Positions 43,929 through 52,864 of a stretch of 64,000 nucleotides of DNA are shown piece by piece. The stretch spans positions 2,542,001-2,606,000 of the forward strand of contig NZ_CP031969.1 in NCBI RefSeq assembly GCF_003443735.1, read 5' to 3'. How positions within the stretch are numbered: position 1 is the stretch's first letter; the number at the start of each line of letters is the position of its first letter. The position numbers and the translations under genes were made by a program. A model generated the notes under the pieces. It was not told the origin of the DNA and did not search any database. It saw only the letters and a list, made by a program, of their open reading frames with translations. This DNA comes from Streptomyces sp. CC0208. Lineage in GTDB: Bacteria > Actinomycetota > Actinomycetes > Streptomycetales > Streptomycetaceae.

Positions 43929-44691
43929 CCACGGGCTCCGTCCGGACCCGGGAGCGCCTGCTGAAGAGGTTGGCGACAGGGCCGTACGCGCCGCCGCCGA
44001 GGACCAGCACCCCGCCGACGACGATCAGGAAGAAAATCGTACGCAGCGGGCCGGGTGAGGAGAGCGCGCCGAGCGGCTCGAAGGCGGCGGGGCGCTCCAG
44101 CATGCCCTTCATGGGCCAGACCACGGCGTCCACGCGAGCGTTCACAGCCGAGCTCTCGACGGTGCCCTGGGCGGCGTCGGTGAGGTGGGCGGAGGAGTCC
44201 AGCGAACCCTGGCGCTCGTCGCCGAGCAGAAACAGGCGGCCCTTGGGCACCTTCACGGTGGGGATGGACTTGTCCTCCACCACGCCGCCCTTGAGATAGG
44301 TCTCGTCGAGCGCCTTGCCGTTGACGGTCAGCTTCCCGTCCGTGCAGCAGGAGACCGTGTCGCCGCCGACCGCGACGACCCGCTTGACCACGGGCGCGTT
44401 GCTCACCCAGGTCTTGTCGGTGAAGACGACGACGTCGCCCCGGCGTACCTCGTCGCCGTCGACGCGCTGTGCCAGCACCCGGTCGCCGGCGTCGATCGTG
44501 GGCGTCATCGAACTGGTGGGCACGGTGTAGGGCCGGTACAGCACCGCTCCCCAGGCGAATCCCCCGAGGAACAGCACCAGGCCCAGCGCGACGGCCAGTC
44601 CGGACAGTCGCTGTCCGGTCCGGCCGCCCACCGGGCCCGTGCTGGTGCCACCGCTGTGCGGGGCCGTACGTGTAATGCTCTCGCCACCCAT
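43918..44691 (-). CDS. sipZ: Type I signal peptidase SipZ
   Basis: 257 residues. N-terminal membrane helix (LAVALGLVLFLGGFAWGAV), catalytic Ser in TVPTSSMTPT, catalytic Lys in VVKRVVAVGGD, and a C-terminal helix (TIFFLIVVGGVLVLGGGA). Cuts signal peptides on the outer face of the membrane. Fourth of four sip genes, each diverged from the others. Confidence 0.93.
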   Translation of the reverse strand: MGGESITRTAPHSGGTSTGPVGGRTGQRLSGLAVALGLVLFLGGFAWGAVLYRPYTVPTSSMTPTIDAGDRVLAQRVDGDEVRRGDVVVFTDKTWVSNAPVVKRVVAVGGDTVSCCTDGKLTVNGKALDETYLKGGVVEDKSIPTVKVPKGRLFLLGDERQGSLDSSAHLTDAAQGTVESSAVNARVDAVVWPMKGMLERPAAFEPLGALSSPGPLRTIFFLIVVGGVLVLGGGAYGPVANLFSRRSRVRTEPVGAR

Positions 44692-44816
44692 GGATCCGCA
44701 CCCTACCCGGCGGTACCTGAGCGGGTCAGCCCCTCCTGCCCGGCCGGAGCGACAAGCTCCGCAAAGCTTTCACCAGGCCCGTGGCAGCCCCAGCGGTCCG
44801 GTCGGCAGGACGGTAC

Positions 44817-45788
44817 TCAGCGGGTCCGCTCGACGGCGGCCTTCCTGCGCCGCCACAGCGCCACCGGAACCACACCGACGAGGGCGATCCCCTGCGGCGC
44901 GACCGTCAGGGCGGCGGAGGCCGACGCCTTGTCGTTGATGCCGGCCTGGTCGAAGGTGTCCGGCTTGGGCAGCGTGCCCCAGCGGTTGAGCGGCCAGGCC
45001 TTCACGATGGCGCGGCCCACGACGTCGTCGACCGGGACCATGCCGTGGTGCTTGTCGGACTGGTTGTAGCGCGAGTCACGCGAGTTCTGCCGGTGGTCGC
45101 CCATCACCCAGATGTACCCCTTGGGGACCTTCACGGTGAACTGGCCGCCCTGGTCGTCCTGGCTGCAGGGGGTGTTGCCGGCGTAGACGTACGACGACTC
45201 GCTCAGCGCGTGACCGTTGACCTTGAGCGGTCCGGTGCCCTCGCAGGAGACCGTGTCACCGCCCACGCCGATGACGCGCTTGATGAGGTCCTTCTCCGTG
45301 GCGGACGGCATGAGACCGATCCAGGAGAGGAACGTCTGTACGGCGTTCGGGTCCGCCACCGGCTCGCCAGCCAGCCAGTTGTCGGGGTCGTGGAAGACGA
45401 CGACCTCGCCGCGCTCGGGCTCGGAGCCGAACCACGGGGTGAGCTTGTCGACCAGCACCCGGTCGCCCTGCTGGAGGGTGTTCTGCATCGAGTCGGACGG
45501 GATCGAGAAGGCCTGCACCAGGAAGGTCTTGATCAGCAGCGCCAGCACGAGCGCGATGCCGATCAGGATCGGCAGCTCCTTCCAGAAGGAGCGCTGCTTC
45601 TTCACCGCGGGGGCCGAATCGCCCGGCCCCCCTCCCCGGACCTCCGTCGCCGTACCGTCCTCGGTCGCCCCGGAGTCACTCCCGGAGGTCACGGCGCTGT
45701 CCGATGCCGGGTCGGCTGCTTCCACGGGGCGTCCGCGGTGCTCCTCGCCGTCGTGCCCGGATCGTGCGCCAACCGCCACATCCCCCAC
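44817..45788 (-). CDS. sipY: Type I signal peptidase SipY
   Basis: 323 residues from GTG 45788 with AAGGAG upstream. Acidic Gly/Ser-rich cytoplasmic leader of about 65 residues, helix (ELPILIGIALVLALLIKTFLV), Ser in SIPSDSMQNTL, Lys in LIKRVIGVGGD, box E GDHRQNSRDSR, and C-terminal helix IALVGVVPVALW. In S. lividans SipY is the major peptidase (recall). Its start lies within the 3' end of sipX. Confidence 0.94.
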   Translation of the reverse strand: MGDVAVGARSGHDGEEHRGRPVEAADPASDSAVTSGSDSGATEDGTATEVRGGGPGDSAPAVKKQRSFWKELPILIGIALVLALLIKTFLVQAFSIPSDSMQNTLQQGDRVLVDKLTPWFGSEPERGEVVVFHDPDNWLAGEPVADPNAVQTFLSWIGLMPSATEKDLIKRVIGVGGDTVSCEGTGPLKVNGHALSESSYVYAGNTPCSQDDQGGQFTVKVPKGYIWVMGDHRQNSRDSRYNQSDKHHGMVPVDDVVGRAIVKAWPLNRWGTLPKPDTFDQAGINDKASASAALTVAPQGIALVGVVPVALWRRRKAAVERTR

Positions 45789-46770
45789 GCCAACTCCTTA
45801 CTCTGTGCCGCCGCCTGCGCCACGTACGGCGCAGGCCCACCACTCCCATAACGAGCGGGAGTTCCGCAGGGCTCGGGAGTTGGATCGCTTCGTTCGGATC
45901 GTCGTGAGCAACCCTAAGCGACGTCCGGGAAGCTGCGGTCGTCCCGGACACCGAGTCGGCAACGGAAGAGTAAGTTTTCGGTTCGTCGAGCATGGTCCAG
46001 TGGCCGAAAGGCCACGCGATGACCCTGGCCCGCCCCACCACCGAGTCCAGGGACACCGTGCCGCCGTAGTCGGTGTCCTGGTGCGAGCGGGAGTCCGCGG
46101 AGTTGGCGCGATGGTCCCCCATCACCCACAGCCGCCCCTTGGGGACGGTGATGTCGAACTGCTGGGTGGACGGGGCGTTCCCGGGATACAGGTAGTCCGT
46201 CTCGCTCAAGGGGACGCCGTTGACGGTGACCCGCCCCTCGGTGTCACAGCACTTGACGCGGTCGCCGCCGACTCCGACGACCCGCTTGATCAGGTCCTTC
46301 TCGTTGTCGGACGGCAGCAGGCCGATGAAGGTGAGCCCCTCCTTGACCTGCTTGACGACGACGGGGTCGTCCTTCTTCGTCGTGGTCTGCTCGTCCTGGA
46401 GCCAACCGCCGGGGTCCTTGAAGACGACGACGTCCCCGCGCTTCGGCTCGGAGCCGAACCACGGGGTGAACTTGTCGACCAGGACGCGGTCGCCGATCCG
46501 GATCGTCTGCTCCATCGAGCCGGACGGGATCACGAACGCCTGGACCAGGAACGTCTTCAGGACCAGGGCTATCAGGACGGCCACACCGACCAGGAGGGGT
46601 ATCTCCTTGACCGCGCCGCGCCTCCTGCGCCGCTTCACCTTGCGCTGGAGCTTGCGCCGCTCCGCGCGTGAGCGGCCGCCGGAGGGGCTGGCGGAACGTC
46701 TCACACCGGTGGGCAGCAGATTGTCGGCGGGGGTGCTCGACACACCGCGCGGTTTGCCGCGGTTACCCAT
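45676..46770 (-). CDS. sipX: Type I signal peptidase SipX with extended basic tail
   Basis: 364 residues from ATG 46770. Basic leader (KLQRKVKRRRRRGAVKE), helix (EIPLLVGVAVLIALVLKTF), Ser in VIPSGSMEQTI, Lys in LIKRVVGVGGD, and GDHRANSADSR. The C-terminus continues past the usual end into an Arg-rich tail (WRRRRHRVRSWRGGCGG onward) that overlaps the sipY start region by 113 nt. The conserved part ends near SPAELPLVMGVVGLRR; the extra tail may be translated. Confidence 0.93.
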   Translation of the reverse strand: MGNRGKPRGVSSTPADNLLPTGVRRSASPSGGRSRAERRKLQRKVKRRRRRGAVKEIPLLVGVAVLIALVLKTFLVQAFVIPSGSMEQTIRIGDRVLVDKFTPWFGSEPKRGDVVVFKDPGGWLQDEQTTTKKDDPVVVKQVKEGLTFIGLLPSDNEKDLIKRVVGVGGDRVKCCDTEGRVTVNGVPLSETDYLYPGNAPSTQQFDITVPKGRLWVMGDHRANSADSRSHQDTDYGGTVSLDSVVGRARVIAWPFGHWTMLDEPKTYSSVADSVSGTTAASRTSLRVAHDDPNEAIQLPSPAELPLVMGVVGLRRTWRRRRHRVRSWRGGCGGWRTIRARRRGAPRTPRGSSRPGIGQRRDLRE

Positions 46771-47458
46771 GCGCGCCCTCCGCTGCGGGCACGCGCGCGT
46801 AGGCGGCGGAACGGTGCAGGCGGACGGCGTGGCCGGCGGGCCAGATGATCCAGTCGGCCCGTCCGAGGACGTCGTCGACGGGGACCATGCCGCCGCCCGG
46901 TGAGCCGAGATGGTCCCGGGAGTCGCTGGAGACGCTGCGGTGGTCACCGAGGACGAAGAGACTGCCGTCGGGCACCTCGACGTCGAAGGGCACCGAGGAC
47001 GGGCTGTCGCCGGGGTACAGGAAGCCCGACTCGTCGACCGACCGGCCGTTCACCTCGACCCTCCCCTTCTTGTCGCAGCAGACCACGTGGTCTCCCCCCA
47101 CGCCCACAACGCGCTTGATGTAGTCCCCGTCCCCGAAATACCCGGTTCCGTCGAACACGACCACATCTCCCCGCTGCGGCACGGCACCGAAACGGTACGC
47201 CAACCTATTTACGAGAACGCGGTCCCCGATCCTCAATCCGTTTTCCATGGATCCGCTGGGAATCAGGAAAGGTCTGACCACGAACGTACTGATCAGCAAA
47301 AGAAAGACCAGGCAGACCAGCAGGGTCAGGGAGATCCGGCCGCCGGGCAGCCACTGGGTGATTCTCGACACCAACGCGAAACGCGACCGTCCCTCCGCGG
47401 CCCCTGGTGCGGGGCGGGAGGAGCGGTCGCGCTCCGTCGGCTGTGCTTCGGTGTCCAT
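46763..47458 (-). CDS. sipW: Type I signal peptidase SipW
   Basis: 231 residues. Helix ISLTLLVCLVFLLLISTFVV, Ser in LIPSGSMENGL, Lys in YIKRVVGVGGD, and GDHRSVSSDSRDH. No C-terminal helix, unlike SipY and SipZ. First of the sip operon, 45 nt after rplS, and overlaps sipX by 8 nt. Confidence 0.93.
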   Translation of the reverse strand: MDTEAQPTERDRSSRPAPGAAEGRSRFALVSRITQWLPGGRISLTLLVCLVFLLLISTFVVRPFLIPSGSMENGLRIGDRVLVNRLAYRFGAVPQRGDVVVFDGTGYFGDGDYIKRVVGVGGDHVVCCDKKGRVEVNGRSVDESGFLYPGDSPSSVPFDVEVPDGSLFVLGDHRSVSSDSRDHLGSPGGGMVPVDDVLGRADWIIWPAGHAVRLHRSAAYARVPAAEGAHG

Positions 47459-47503
47459 CGGGGCCAGATGCTATCCGGCCGCGCCGTGACGTCCGAGAAG
47501 CGC

Positions 47504-47854
47504 TCAGTTGTCGCGCTTCTCCTTGATCTTCGCGGCCTTGCCGCGCAGCTCGCGCAGGTAGTACAGCTTGGCGCGACGCACGTCACCGCGGGTGACGAGC
47601 TCGATCTTCTCGACGATCGGGGTGTGCACCGGGAAGGTGCGCTCGACGCCGACGGAGAAGGAGACCTTGCGGACCGTGAAGGTCTCGCGGACACCGGCGC
47701 CCTGGCGACGGATGACTACGCCCTTGAACTGCTGCACACGGGAGCGGTTGCCCTCGATGACGCGGACGTGGACGTTGACGGTGTCACCCGGGCGGAAGGC
47801 CGGGATGTCGGTGCGCAGCGACGCGGAGTCGACGGTGTCGAGCAGGTGAGACAT
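47504..47854 (-). CDS. rplS: Ribosomal protein bL19
   Basis: 116 residues from ATG 47854. Blocks [35 protein letters not shown] and [22 protein letters not shown] are typical bL19; the end is KIKEKRDN. 50S subunit protein near the 30S interface. The ribosome site is weak. It is separated from trmD by about 130 nt. Confidence 0.96.
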   Translation of the reverse strand: MSHLLDTVDSASLRTDIPAFRPGDTVNVHVRVIEGNRSRVQQFKGVVIRRQGAGVRETFTVRKVSFSVGVERTFPVHTPIVEKIELVTRGDVRRAKLYYLRELRGKAAKIKEKRDN

Positions 47855-47985
47855 TTCGTCTGCTTTCTTCGCCCATGCCACAGGTCATCGGCGGTAGATA
47901 GGGTTCGTGAGGAGCTGTCCGTGTCGGGGCGGGCGTCGTGTCCCCCTGTGGCAGGGGCGCACGCCGGACGACGCACAACAGCGGC

Positions 47986-48819
47986 CTATTGTTCCATGCC
48001 TTCTGGCCTGCGCCAAAATCGGCCGTACGGCTCCCCCGCCGGGTCCGGCGCCCAGCCCAGGATGGAGAGCATCTCGCGGTCCTTCTTGTTGAAGACCGCC
48101 GGGTCGCAGCGCTCGATGAGGTCGGGCCGGTTGGCCGCCGTACGCCTGAGCGCCTCGTCGCGGCGCCAGCGGGCGATCTTGCCGTGGTGCCCGCTGAGCA
48201 GGACGTCCGGGATGCCGCGGCCGCGCCACTCGGGCGGCTTGGTGTAGACGGGGCCTTCGAGCAGGTTGGCCATGGCTCCGGGCGCGAAGGAGTCGTCCCG
48301 GTGCGACTCGGCGTTGCCGAGCACGCCGGGCAGCAGCCGCGCCACCGCCTCGGTGATCACCAGGACGGCCGCTTCACCGCCGGCGAGGACGTAGTCGCCG
48401 ATGGACACCTCGTGGACCGGCATCCTCGTGGCGTACTCGTCGATCACCCGGCGGTCGATGCCCTCGTAGCGCGCGGGCGTGAAGATCAGCCAGGGGCGCT
48501 CGGAGAGCTCTACGGCGAGTTCCTGGGTGAAGGGGCGGCCGCTCGGGGTGGGGACGATGAGGGCGGGCGCACCGGAGCCCGACTCGTAGCCGTCCGCCAG
48601 CACGGAGTCCAGCGCGTCTCCCCAGGGGTCGGTCTTCATGACCATGCCGGGGCCGCCGCCGTACGGGGTGTCGTCGACGGTGTTGTGGCGGTCGTACGTC
48701 CACTGGCGCAGATCGTGGACGTGCACGTCCAGCTGTCCACGCGCGCGTGCCTTGCCGACCAGGGAGACGTTCAGGGGGTCGAGGTACTCGGGGAAGATCG
48801 TGACGACGTCGAGGCGCAT
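47986..48819 (-). CDS. trmD: tRNA (guanine37-N1)-methyltransferase TrmD
   Basis: 277 residues. SPOUT features: LDVVTIFPEYLDPLNVSLVG, DDTPYGGGPGMVMKTDPWG, IGDYVLAGGEAAVLVI and RGRGIPDVLLSGHHGKIARWR. Methylates G37 of tRNAs reading CNN codons, preventing frameshifting. ATG overlaps the rimM stop by one base. Confidence 0.96.
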   Translation of the reverse strand: MRLDVVTIFPEYLDPLNVSLVGKARARGQLDVHVHDLRQWTYDRHNTVDDTPYGGGPGMVMKTDPWGDALDSVLADGYESGSGAPALIVPTPSGRPFTQELAVELSERPWLIFTPARYEGIDRRVIDEYATRMPVHEVSIGDYVLAGGEAAVLVITEAVARLLPGVLGNAESHRDDSFAPGAMANLLEGPVYTKPPEWRGRGIPDVLLSGHHGKIARWRRDEALRRTAANRPDLIERCDPAVFNKKDREMLSILGWAPDPAGEPYGRFWRRPEGMEQ

Positions 48820-49370
48820 CAGGACTCGTCCTCGGAGTCCCGGGAGGACGCGATCTCGGCGCGGTCGTCGATCAGCCCGGGCGGTGGTGTGATGACCGCC
48901 TTCTGCTCCGCCAGGTCGATCTCGGCGACGATCTCCTCGACGAACGGGATCATCACCTCGCTGCCGTCGGGCCGCTCGACGATGAAGAGGTCCTGGGATG
49001 GCAGGTGCGAGATCTCGGTGATCCGGCCCACCTCCACGCCGTCCTCGGTCACGACGTCGAGGTCCATGAGCTGGTGGTCGTAGTACTCGTCCTCCTCCTC
49101 GGGCAGCTCCTCCGGGTCGACCTCGGCGATCAGGAGGGTGTTGCGCAGCGCCTCGGCGGCGGTCCGGTCACGGACACCCTCGAAACGCAGCAGGAGGCGG
49201 CCGCTGTGGACACGGCCCGTCTCGATGGTGAGCGGGCCGGTGGCGGCCGGGTCGGTCGCCAGTACGGCGCCGGGTGCGAGCCGGAGTTCCGGCTCGTCGG
49301 TGCGGACCTCGACGGTGACCTCGCCCTTGATGCCATGGGCACGGCCGATCCGCGCGACTACGAGCTGCAC
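48819..49370 (-). CDS. rimM: Ribosome maturation factor RimM
   Basis: 183 residues from GTG 49370. N-terminal beta-barrel ([19 protein letters not shown]) and C-terminal PRC-barrel ([40 protein letters not shown]). Assists 30S head assembly with uS19. In operon with rpsP, khpA and trmD. Confidence 0.95.
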   Translation of the reverse strand: MQLVVARIGRAHGIKGEVTVEVRTDEPELRLAPGAVLATDPAATGPLTIETGRVHSGRLLLRFEGVRDRTAAEALRNTLLIAEVDPEELPEEEDEYYDHQLMDLDVVTEDGVEVGRITEISHLPSQDLFIVERPDGSEVMIPFVEEIVAEIDLAEQKAVITPPPGLIDDRAEIASSRDSEDES

Positions 49371-49463
49371 TTCCGAAGATCTCCTGTCGTTGGGCCCGTA
49401 ACGACTACGGGCCGGGGACGGCCCGATGGCCCTCCCCGGCCCGAGCCGGTGCTGCGTGTGACG

Positions 49464-49703
49464 TCAGCGGACGTGGTCGACGTCGACGAGGTCGACGCGG
49501 ACACCGCGGCCGCCGATGGCCCCCACGACGGTACGCAGGGCGCGAGCGGTGCGGCCGTTGCGGCCGATCACCTTGCCGAGGTCGTCGGGGTGGACCCGGA
49601 CCTCCAGCACTCGCCCGCGGCGCAGGGTGCGCGAGGCGACCTGCACATCGTCAGGGTTGTCGACGATGCCCTTCACGAGGTGCTCGAGAGCCTCCTCGAG
49701 CAT
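49464..49703 (-). CDS. khpA: KH-domain RNA-binding protein KhpA
   Basis: 79 residues. Single KH motif: LEVRVHPDDLGKVIGRNGRTARALRTVV, with GxxG as GRNG. Pairs with KhpB in other Gram-positives to bind RNA. Starts 2 nt after the rpsP stop codon. Confidence 0.94.
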   Translation of the reverse strand: MLEEALEHLVKGIVDNPDDVQVASRTLRRGRVLEVRVHPDDLGKVIGRNGRTARALRTVVGAIGGRGVRVDLVDVDHVR

Positions 49704-49705
49704 GC

Positions 49706-50134
49706 TCAGGCCTCGGTCGACTCAGACGAAGACGACTCAGCGGCAGCCTCGTCCTTCTTCTCAGCCTTCTTCTTCTGGGTGATGGCCTCACCCTTGCCCG
49801 CGTCGTCGCCACCGAGGGCCTCGAACGAGGGACGCGCGGCCTTCTCGGCCGGCTGGAGCAGCGGAGCCGGGGCGGGCTCGCCCTTGAACTTCTGCCAGTC
49901 GCCGGTCTTCTTCAGGATGGCGAGCACGGGCTCGGTCGGCTGCGCGCCGACACCCAGCCAGTACTGCGCGCGCTCCGAGTCGACCTCGATGCGCGAGGGG
50001 TTCTGCACCGGGTGGTACAGGCCGATCTCCTCGATCGCACGGCCGTCACGACGGGTGCGGGAGTCGGCGACGACGATGCGGTAGTGAGGCGCGCGGATCT
50101 TGCCCAGACGCTTCAGCTTGATCTTGACTGCCAC
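49706..50134 (-). CDS. rpsP: Ribosomal protein bS16 with long C-terminal tail
   Basis: 142 residues from GTG 50134. Core [25 protein letters not shown], then [22 protein letters not shown]. After about residue 80 the tail is Lys/Glu/Ala-rich and ends in SSSSESTEA, longer than in E. coli (about 82 residues). First gene of the rpsP operon. Confidence 0.96.
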   Translation of the reverse strand: MAVKIKLKRLGKIRAPHYRIVVADSRTRRDGRAIEEIGLYHPVQNPSRIEVDSERAQYWLGVGAQPTEPVLAILKKTGDWQKFKGEPAPAPLLQPAEKAARPSFEALGGDDAGKGEAITQKKKAEKKDEAAAESSSSESTEA

Positions 50135-50325
50135 GGGAGTGGATTCTCCTGGATTTGACGTGGTTGGGCACGGCGAGAAAGCCGCGTGGGGTTGCGGTAC
50201 CCGAGTGCCCGATGGACGCGTCAGCCGGAGGCGAGAGGGTTCCTGTGCGGCTGTCGAGTACAGCTAGCCATTGTGCCACACCTGGGGCTCCCCTCTGACC
50301 GGGACCGCGCGCGAGCATGCCTGAA

Positions 50326-50386
50326 GGGCACCCGGTACTCCAGGTGCCCCCGGGCAGGACCGCGGCTGCCACGAGCAGCCGCGGTC
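50326..50386 (-). terminator. Double hairpin after the SprT-like gene
   Basis: First on the minus strand: GACCGCGGCTGC (50358-50369) with GCAGCCGCGGTC (50375-50386), a perfect 12-bp stem abutting the stop codon. Second: GGGCACC (50326-50332) with GGTGCCC (50343-50349). They should separate SprT transcription from rpsP, whose promoter would lie in 50140-50320. Confidence 0.8.
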
Positions 50387-50989
50387 TCAGCTCGCTGCCG
50401 CGCCCACGATCTCGGGGATACGGAACGGCTTCCCGCAGCCCCCGCAAACAATGGGCGCCTGGGCCAGGACGGAAGGAACGACCCTCACATTGCGGCCGCA
50501 GTCGCAGACCGCCTTGACCCGGACTCCGCCTCCGGAGGAGCCGTGCCGCGCCGCCGGACCCCGGAAGGAGCGGGCTGTGTCGGCGGAGGTCGCCGCCGTG
50601 TGGGCCTTGAGTGCGCGCTGGAGCCGCTCGATGGTCGGGCGGTACCGGCGCTTTGCCTCGGGGGTGAGCGAGACCAGCGAGAAGCCACTGCTCGGGTGCG
50701 GCTCCTCGGGGTGGTCCAGGCCCATCTCCTCGGCGATCGCGAGGAATCTGCGGTTGTGGTAGCGGCCGGCGCGGGAGGTGTCGCGGATGCCTCGCGCGGC
50801 GGCGATGCCGTGGACTGCCTCGTGAAGCAGTCGCTCGAAGGAGAGCTCGTGACCGCACGCGGACGACGACTCCCCGATCAGGGACTCTGGCGCGGCAAGG
50901 TCAGGCAGTTCGGGGTGGTACCGCTGAATGTCGGCCCACGCCTCTGCCAGCTCTGCGGCGAGAACAGGTGGTGTCTGTGTCGTGCTCAC
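50387..50989 (-). CDS. SprT-like zinc metalloprotease-fold protein
   Basis: 200 residues from GTG 50989 (no clear ribosome site). A SprT-like domain with HExxH as LLHEAVHGIA and the third ligand region GRYHNRRFLAIAEEMG. A C-terminal zinc ribbon follows (AVCDCGRNVRVVP, then VCGGCGKPFRI). Eukaryotic relatives (Spartan) remove DNA-protein crosslinks. Bacterial role is not established. It lies between the rpsP operon and prolyl-tRNA synthetase. Confidence 0.88.
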   Translation of the reverse strand: MSTTQTPPVLAAELAEAWADIQRYHPELPDLAAPESLIGESSSACGHELSFERLLHEAVHGIAAARGIRDTSRAGRYHNRRFLAIAEEMGLDHPEEPHPSSGFSLVSLTPEAKRRYRPTIERLQRALKAHTAATSADTARSFRGPAARHGSSGGGVRVKAVCDCGRNVRVVPSVLAQAPIVCGGCGKPFRIPEIVGAAAS

Positions 50990-51250
50990 GTAATGACAAC
51001 GAGCCAGAGTGCCCCGGTGTTCCTATTCCGGGGCATCCCAAATAATTTGCACGTACCCGTCAGTTGCCGCTGATGCGTGGAGACGAGGGCGGGTGCGCTG
51101 ATCTGCGGAGAAGCCTCGCAGCTCGTACCAAGCTGGTGCGTAGTGTGAGGTACGCCCCGGCGCGTAGATCGTGTCCACGCGCCGGTGCGGTTGTGATCCG
51201 CAGGTGCGCAAGAGGCGTTTCGGTCGCTCTCGCGCCGGAAGGGCGCTGCC
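50990..51250. other. Gap between SprT-like and proS; possible small gene
   Basis: A 62-residue minus-strand frame (51211-51023, ending DGYVQIIWDAPE) covers most of it. It has no ribosome site, GC at third positions is lower than in neighbouring genes, and I know no relative. Probably not a gene, but not excluded. No RNA gene or clear hairpin is seen. Confidence 0.3.
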
Positions 51251-52666
51251 TCAGTAAGCGCGTGCGACTACTGCGACGTTACCGGGGGCGTCGTCGGTTC
51301 CCGGCACCGACCCGTCCTCCGCGACCAGACACCGTACGGTCGCCCCGTGCTCGGCCAGCCTGGCCTCGCCTTCCTCGCCGAGAGTGGCCCACGGGATCCG
51401 CGCCCAGCCGCCGGCGACGGCGGCCTCGACGGCTTCGTCGAACGTCGACACGTCGGCCGTCCGGGACTCGCGGCGCTCGCGGGACTGGGCCAGCAGCAGC
51501 GCCTGGTCCTCCTCGAGGACGGCCCGGAGCAGTCGTACGAGATCGTCGACGGCGACCGCCTCCTTGCCCCCCGGGATGCGGCGGGCCACCATCGCGGTGC
51601 CGCTCTCCAGGTCACGGGGTCCGACCTCCACGCGGACCGGCACGCCCTTGAGCTCCCAGTCGACCGCGCGGCGGCCGAAGGGGGTGTCGGTGCGGTCGTC
51701 GACGTGGACGCGCAGGCCCGCCGCCTTCAACCGGTCGCCGATGTCGCGGACCTTGGCCAGAACCTGTTCGTCCCCCTTGATGGCCAGAACGACGACCTGG
51801 GTCTGCGCCAGCCGCGGCGGGACGCGCAGGCCGTTGTCGTCGCCGTGCATCATCACCAGGGCGCCGATCATGCGGGTGGTGGAGCCCCAGGAGGTCTGCC
51901 AGACGAGTTCCTGGGTGCCGTCCTTGGACAGGTACGAGGTGTTGAAGGCCTTGGCGAAGTTCTGGCCCAGCTCATGGCTGGTGGCCATCTGGAGGGCCTT
52001 GCCGTCACCCATCATGCCTTCGAGCGTGAGGGTGTTGATCGCGCCGGCGAAGCGCTCCTTGACGGTCTTGCGGCCGGGGACGACGTCCATGGCGAGGACG
52101 TTGGTCATGAAGTCCTCGTAGACCTGCCGGTGGATGTGCGAGGCGAACGCGCGCGCGTCCTCCTGGGTGGCGTGCGCGGTGTGGCCCTCCTGCCACAGGA
52201 ACTCGGTCGTCCGCAGGAACAGCCGGGGCCGCAGCTCCCAACGCACCACGTTCGCCCACTGGTTGATCAGCAGGGGCAGGTCGCGGTAGCTCTGCACCCA
52301 CTTCGAGAAGTAGTCGTTGATGATCATCTCGGAGGTGGGGCGGACGACGGCGGGCTCTTCGAGCTCCTTGCCGCCGCCGTGGGTGACGACCGCGAGTTCG
52401 GGCGCGAAGCCCTCGACGTGGTCGGCCTCGCGGGTGAGGTACGACTGCGGGATCAGCAGCGGGAAGTACGCGTTCTGGGTGCCCGTCTCCTTGATGCGGG
52501 CGTCCATCTCGGCCTGCATCCGTTCCCACAGCCCGTACCCGTACGGTCGGATGACCATGGTGCCGCGCACCGGACCGTTGTCGGCCAGTTCGGCCTTGGT
52601 GATCAGATCCTGGTACCAGCGCGGGAAGTCGTCCGCCCGGGGTGTGAGAACAGGTGCCTTTGCCAT
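51251..52666 (-). CDS. proS: Prolyl-tRNA synthetase, archaeal/eukaryote-type
   Basis: 471 residues. Class II motifs: motif 1 VRGTMVIRPYGYGLWERMQ, motif 2 RPRLFLRTTEFLWQEGHTAH, motif 3 TTRMIGALVMMHGDDNGLRV. There is no bacterial editing insertion between motifs 2 and 3, and the C-terminal domain ends in Tyr (VAVVARAY), both marks of the archaeal/eukaryote-type enzyme. The four zinc cysteines usual in that C-terminal domain are absent. Charges tRNA-Pro. Streptomycetes usually also carry a bacterial-type or second proS elsewhere (from memory), which is not in the window. Confidence 0.93.
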   Translation of the reverse strand: MAKAPVLTPRADDFPRWYQDLITKAELADNGPVRGTMVIRPYGYGLWERMQAEMDARIKETGTQNAYFPLLIPQSYLTREADHVEGFAPELAVVTHGGGKELEEPAVVRPTSEMIINDYFSKWVQSYRDLPLLINQWANVVRWELRPRLFLRTTEFLWQEGHTAHATQEDARAFASHIHRQVYEDFMTNVLAMDVVPGRKTVKERFAGAINTLTLEGMMGDGKALQMATSHELGQNFAKAFNTSYLSKDGTQELVWQTSWGSTTRMIGALVMMHGDDNGLRVPPRLAQTQVVVLAIKGDEQVLAKVRDIGDRLKAAGLRVHVDDRTDTPFGRRAVDWELKGVPVRVEVGPRDLESGTAMVARRIPGGKEAVAVDDLVRLLRAVLEEDQALLLAQSRERRESRTADVSTFDEAVEAAVAGGWARIPWATLGEEGEARLAEHGATVRCLVAEDGSVPGTDDAPGNVAVVARAY

Positions 52667-52864
52667 GGCGCGATGTTACGGGCGCAGATTGCCGGGATGT
52701 GAATTCTTTTCCCCGGCACATGCCAACCGGCAAGCAGGGCCCTCTGCCTCTGGACGAGCGGTCGAGTGCGGAGTTACCTGGCATACGGGGGAACTGCGAG
52801 CGCACGTCACGGGGCCACGGAATCGTGCACAGAGTCAACTCTCGGCGGATTGGGGCGCTTATCC

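Noticed and set aside
51023..51211. 62-residue frame between the SprT-like gene and proS
   Set aside because: No ribosome site, weak third-position GC bias and no known relative; kept only as a note in the gap entry.
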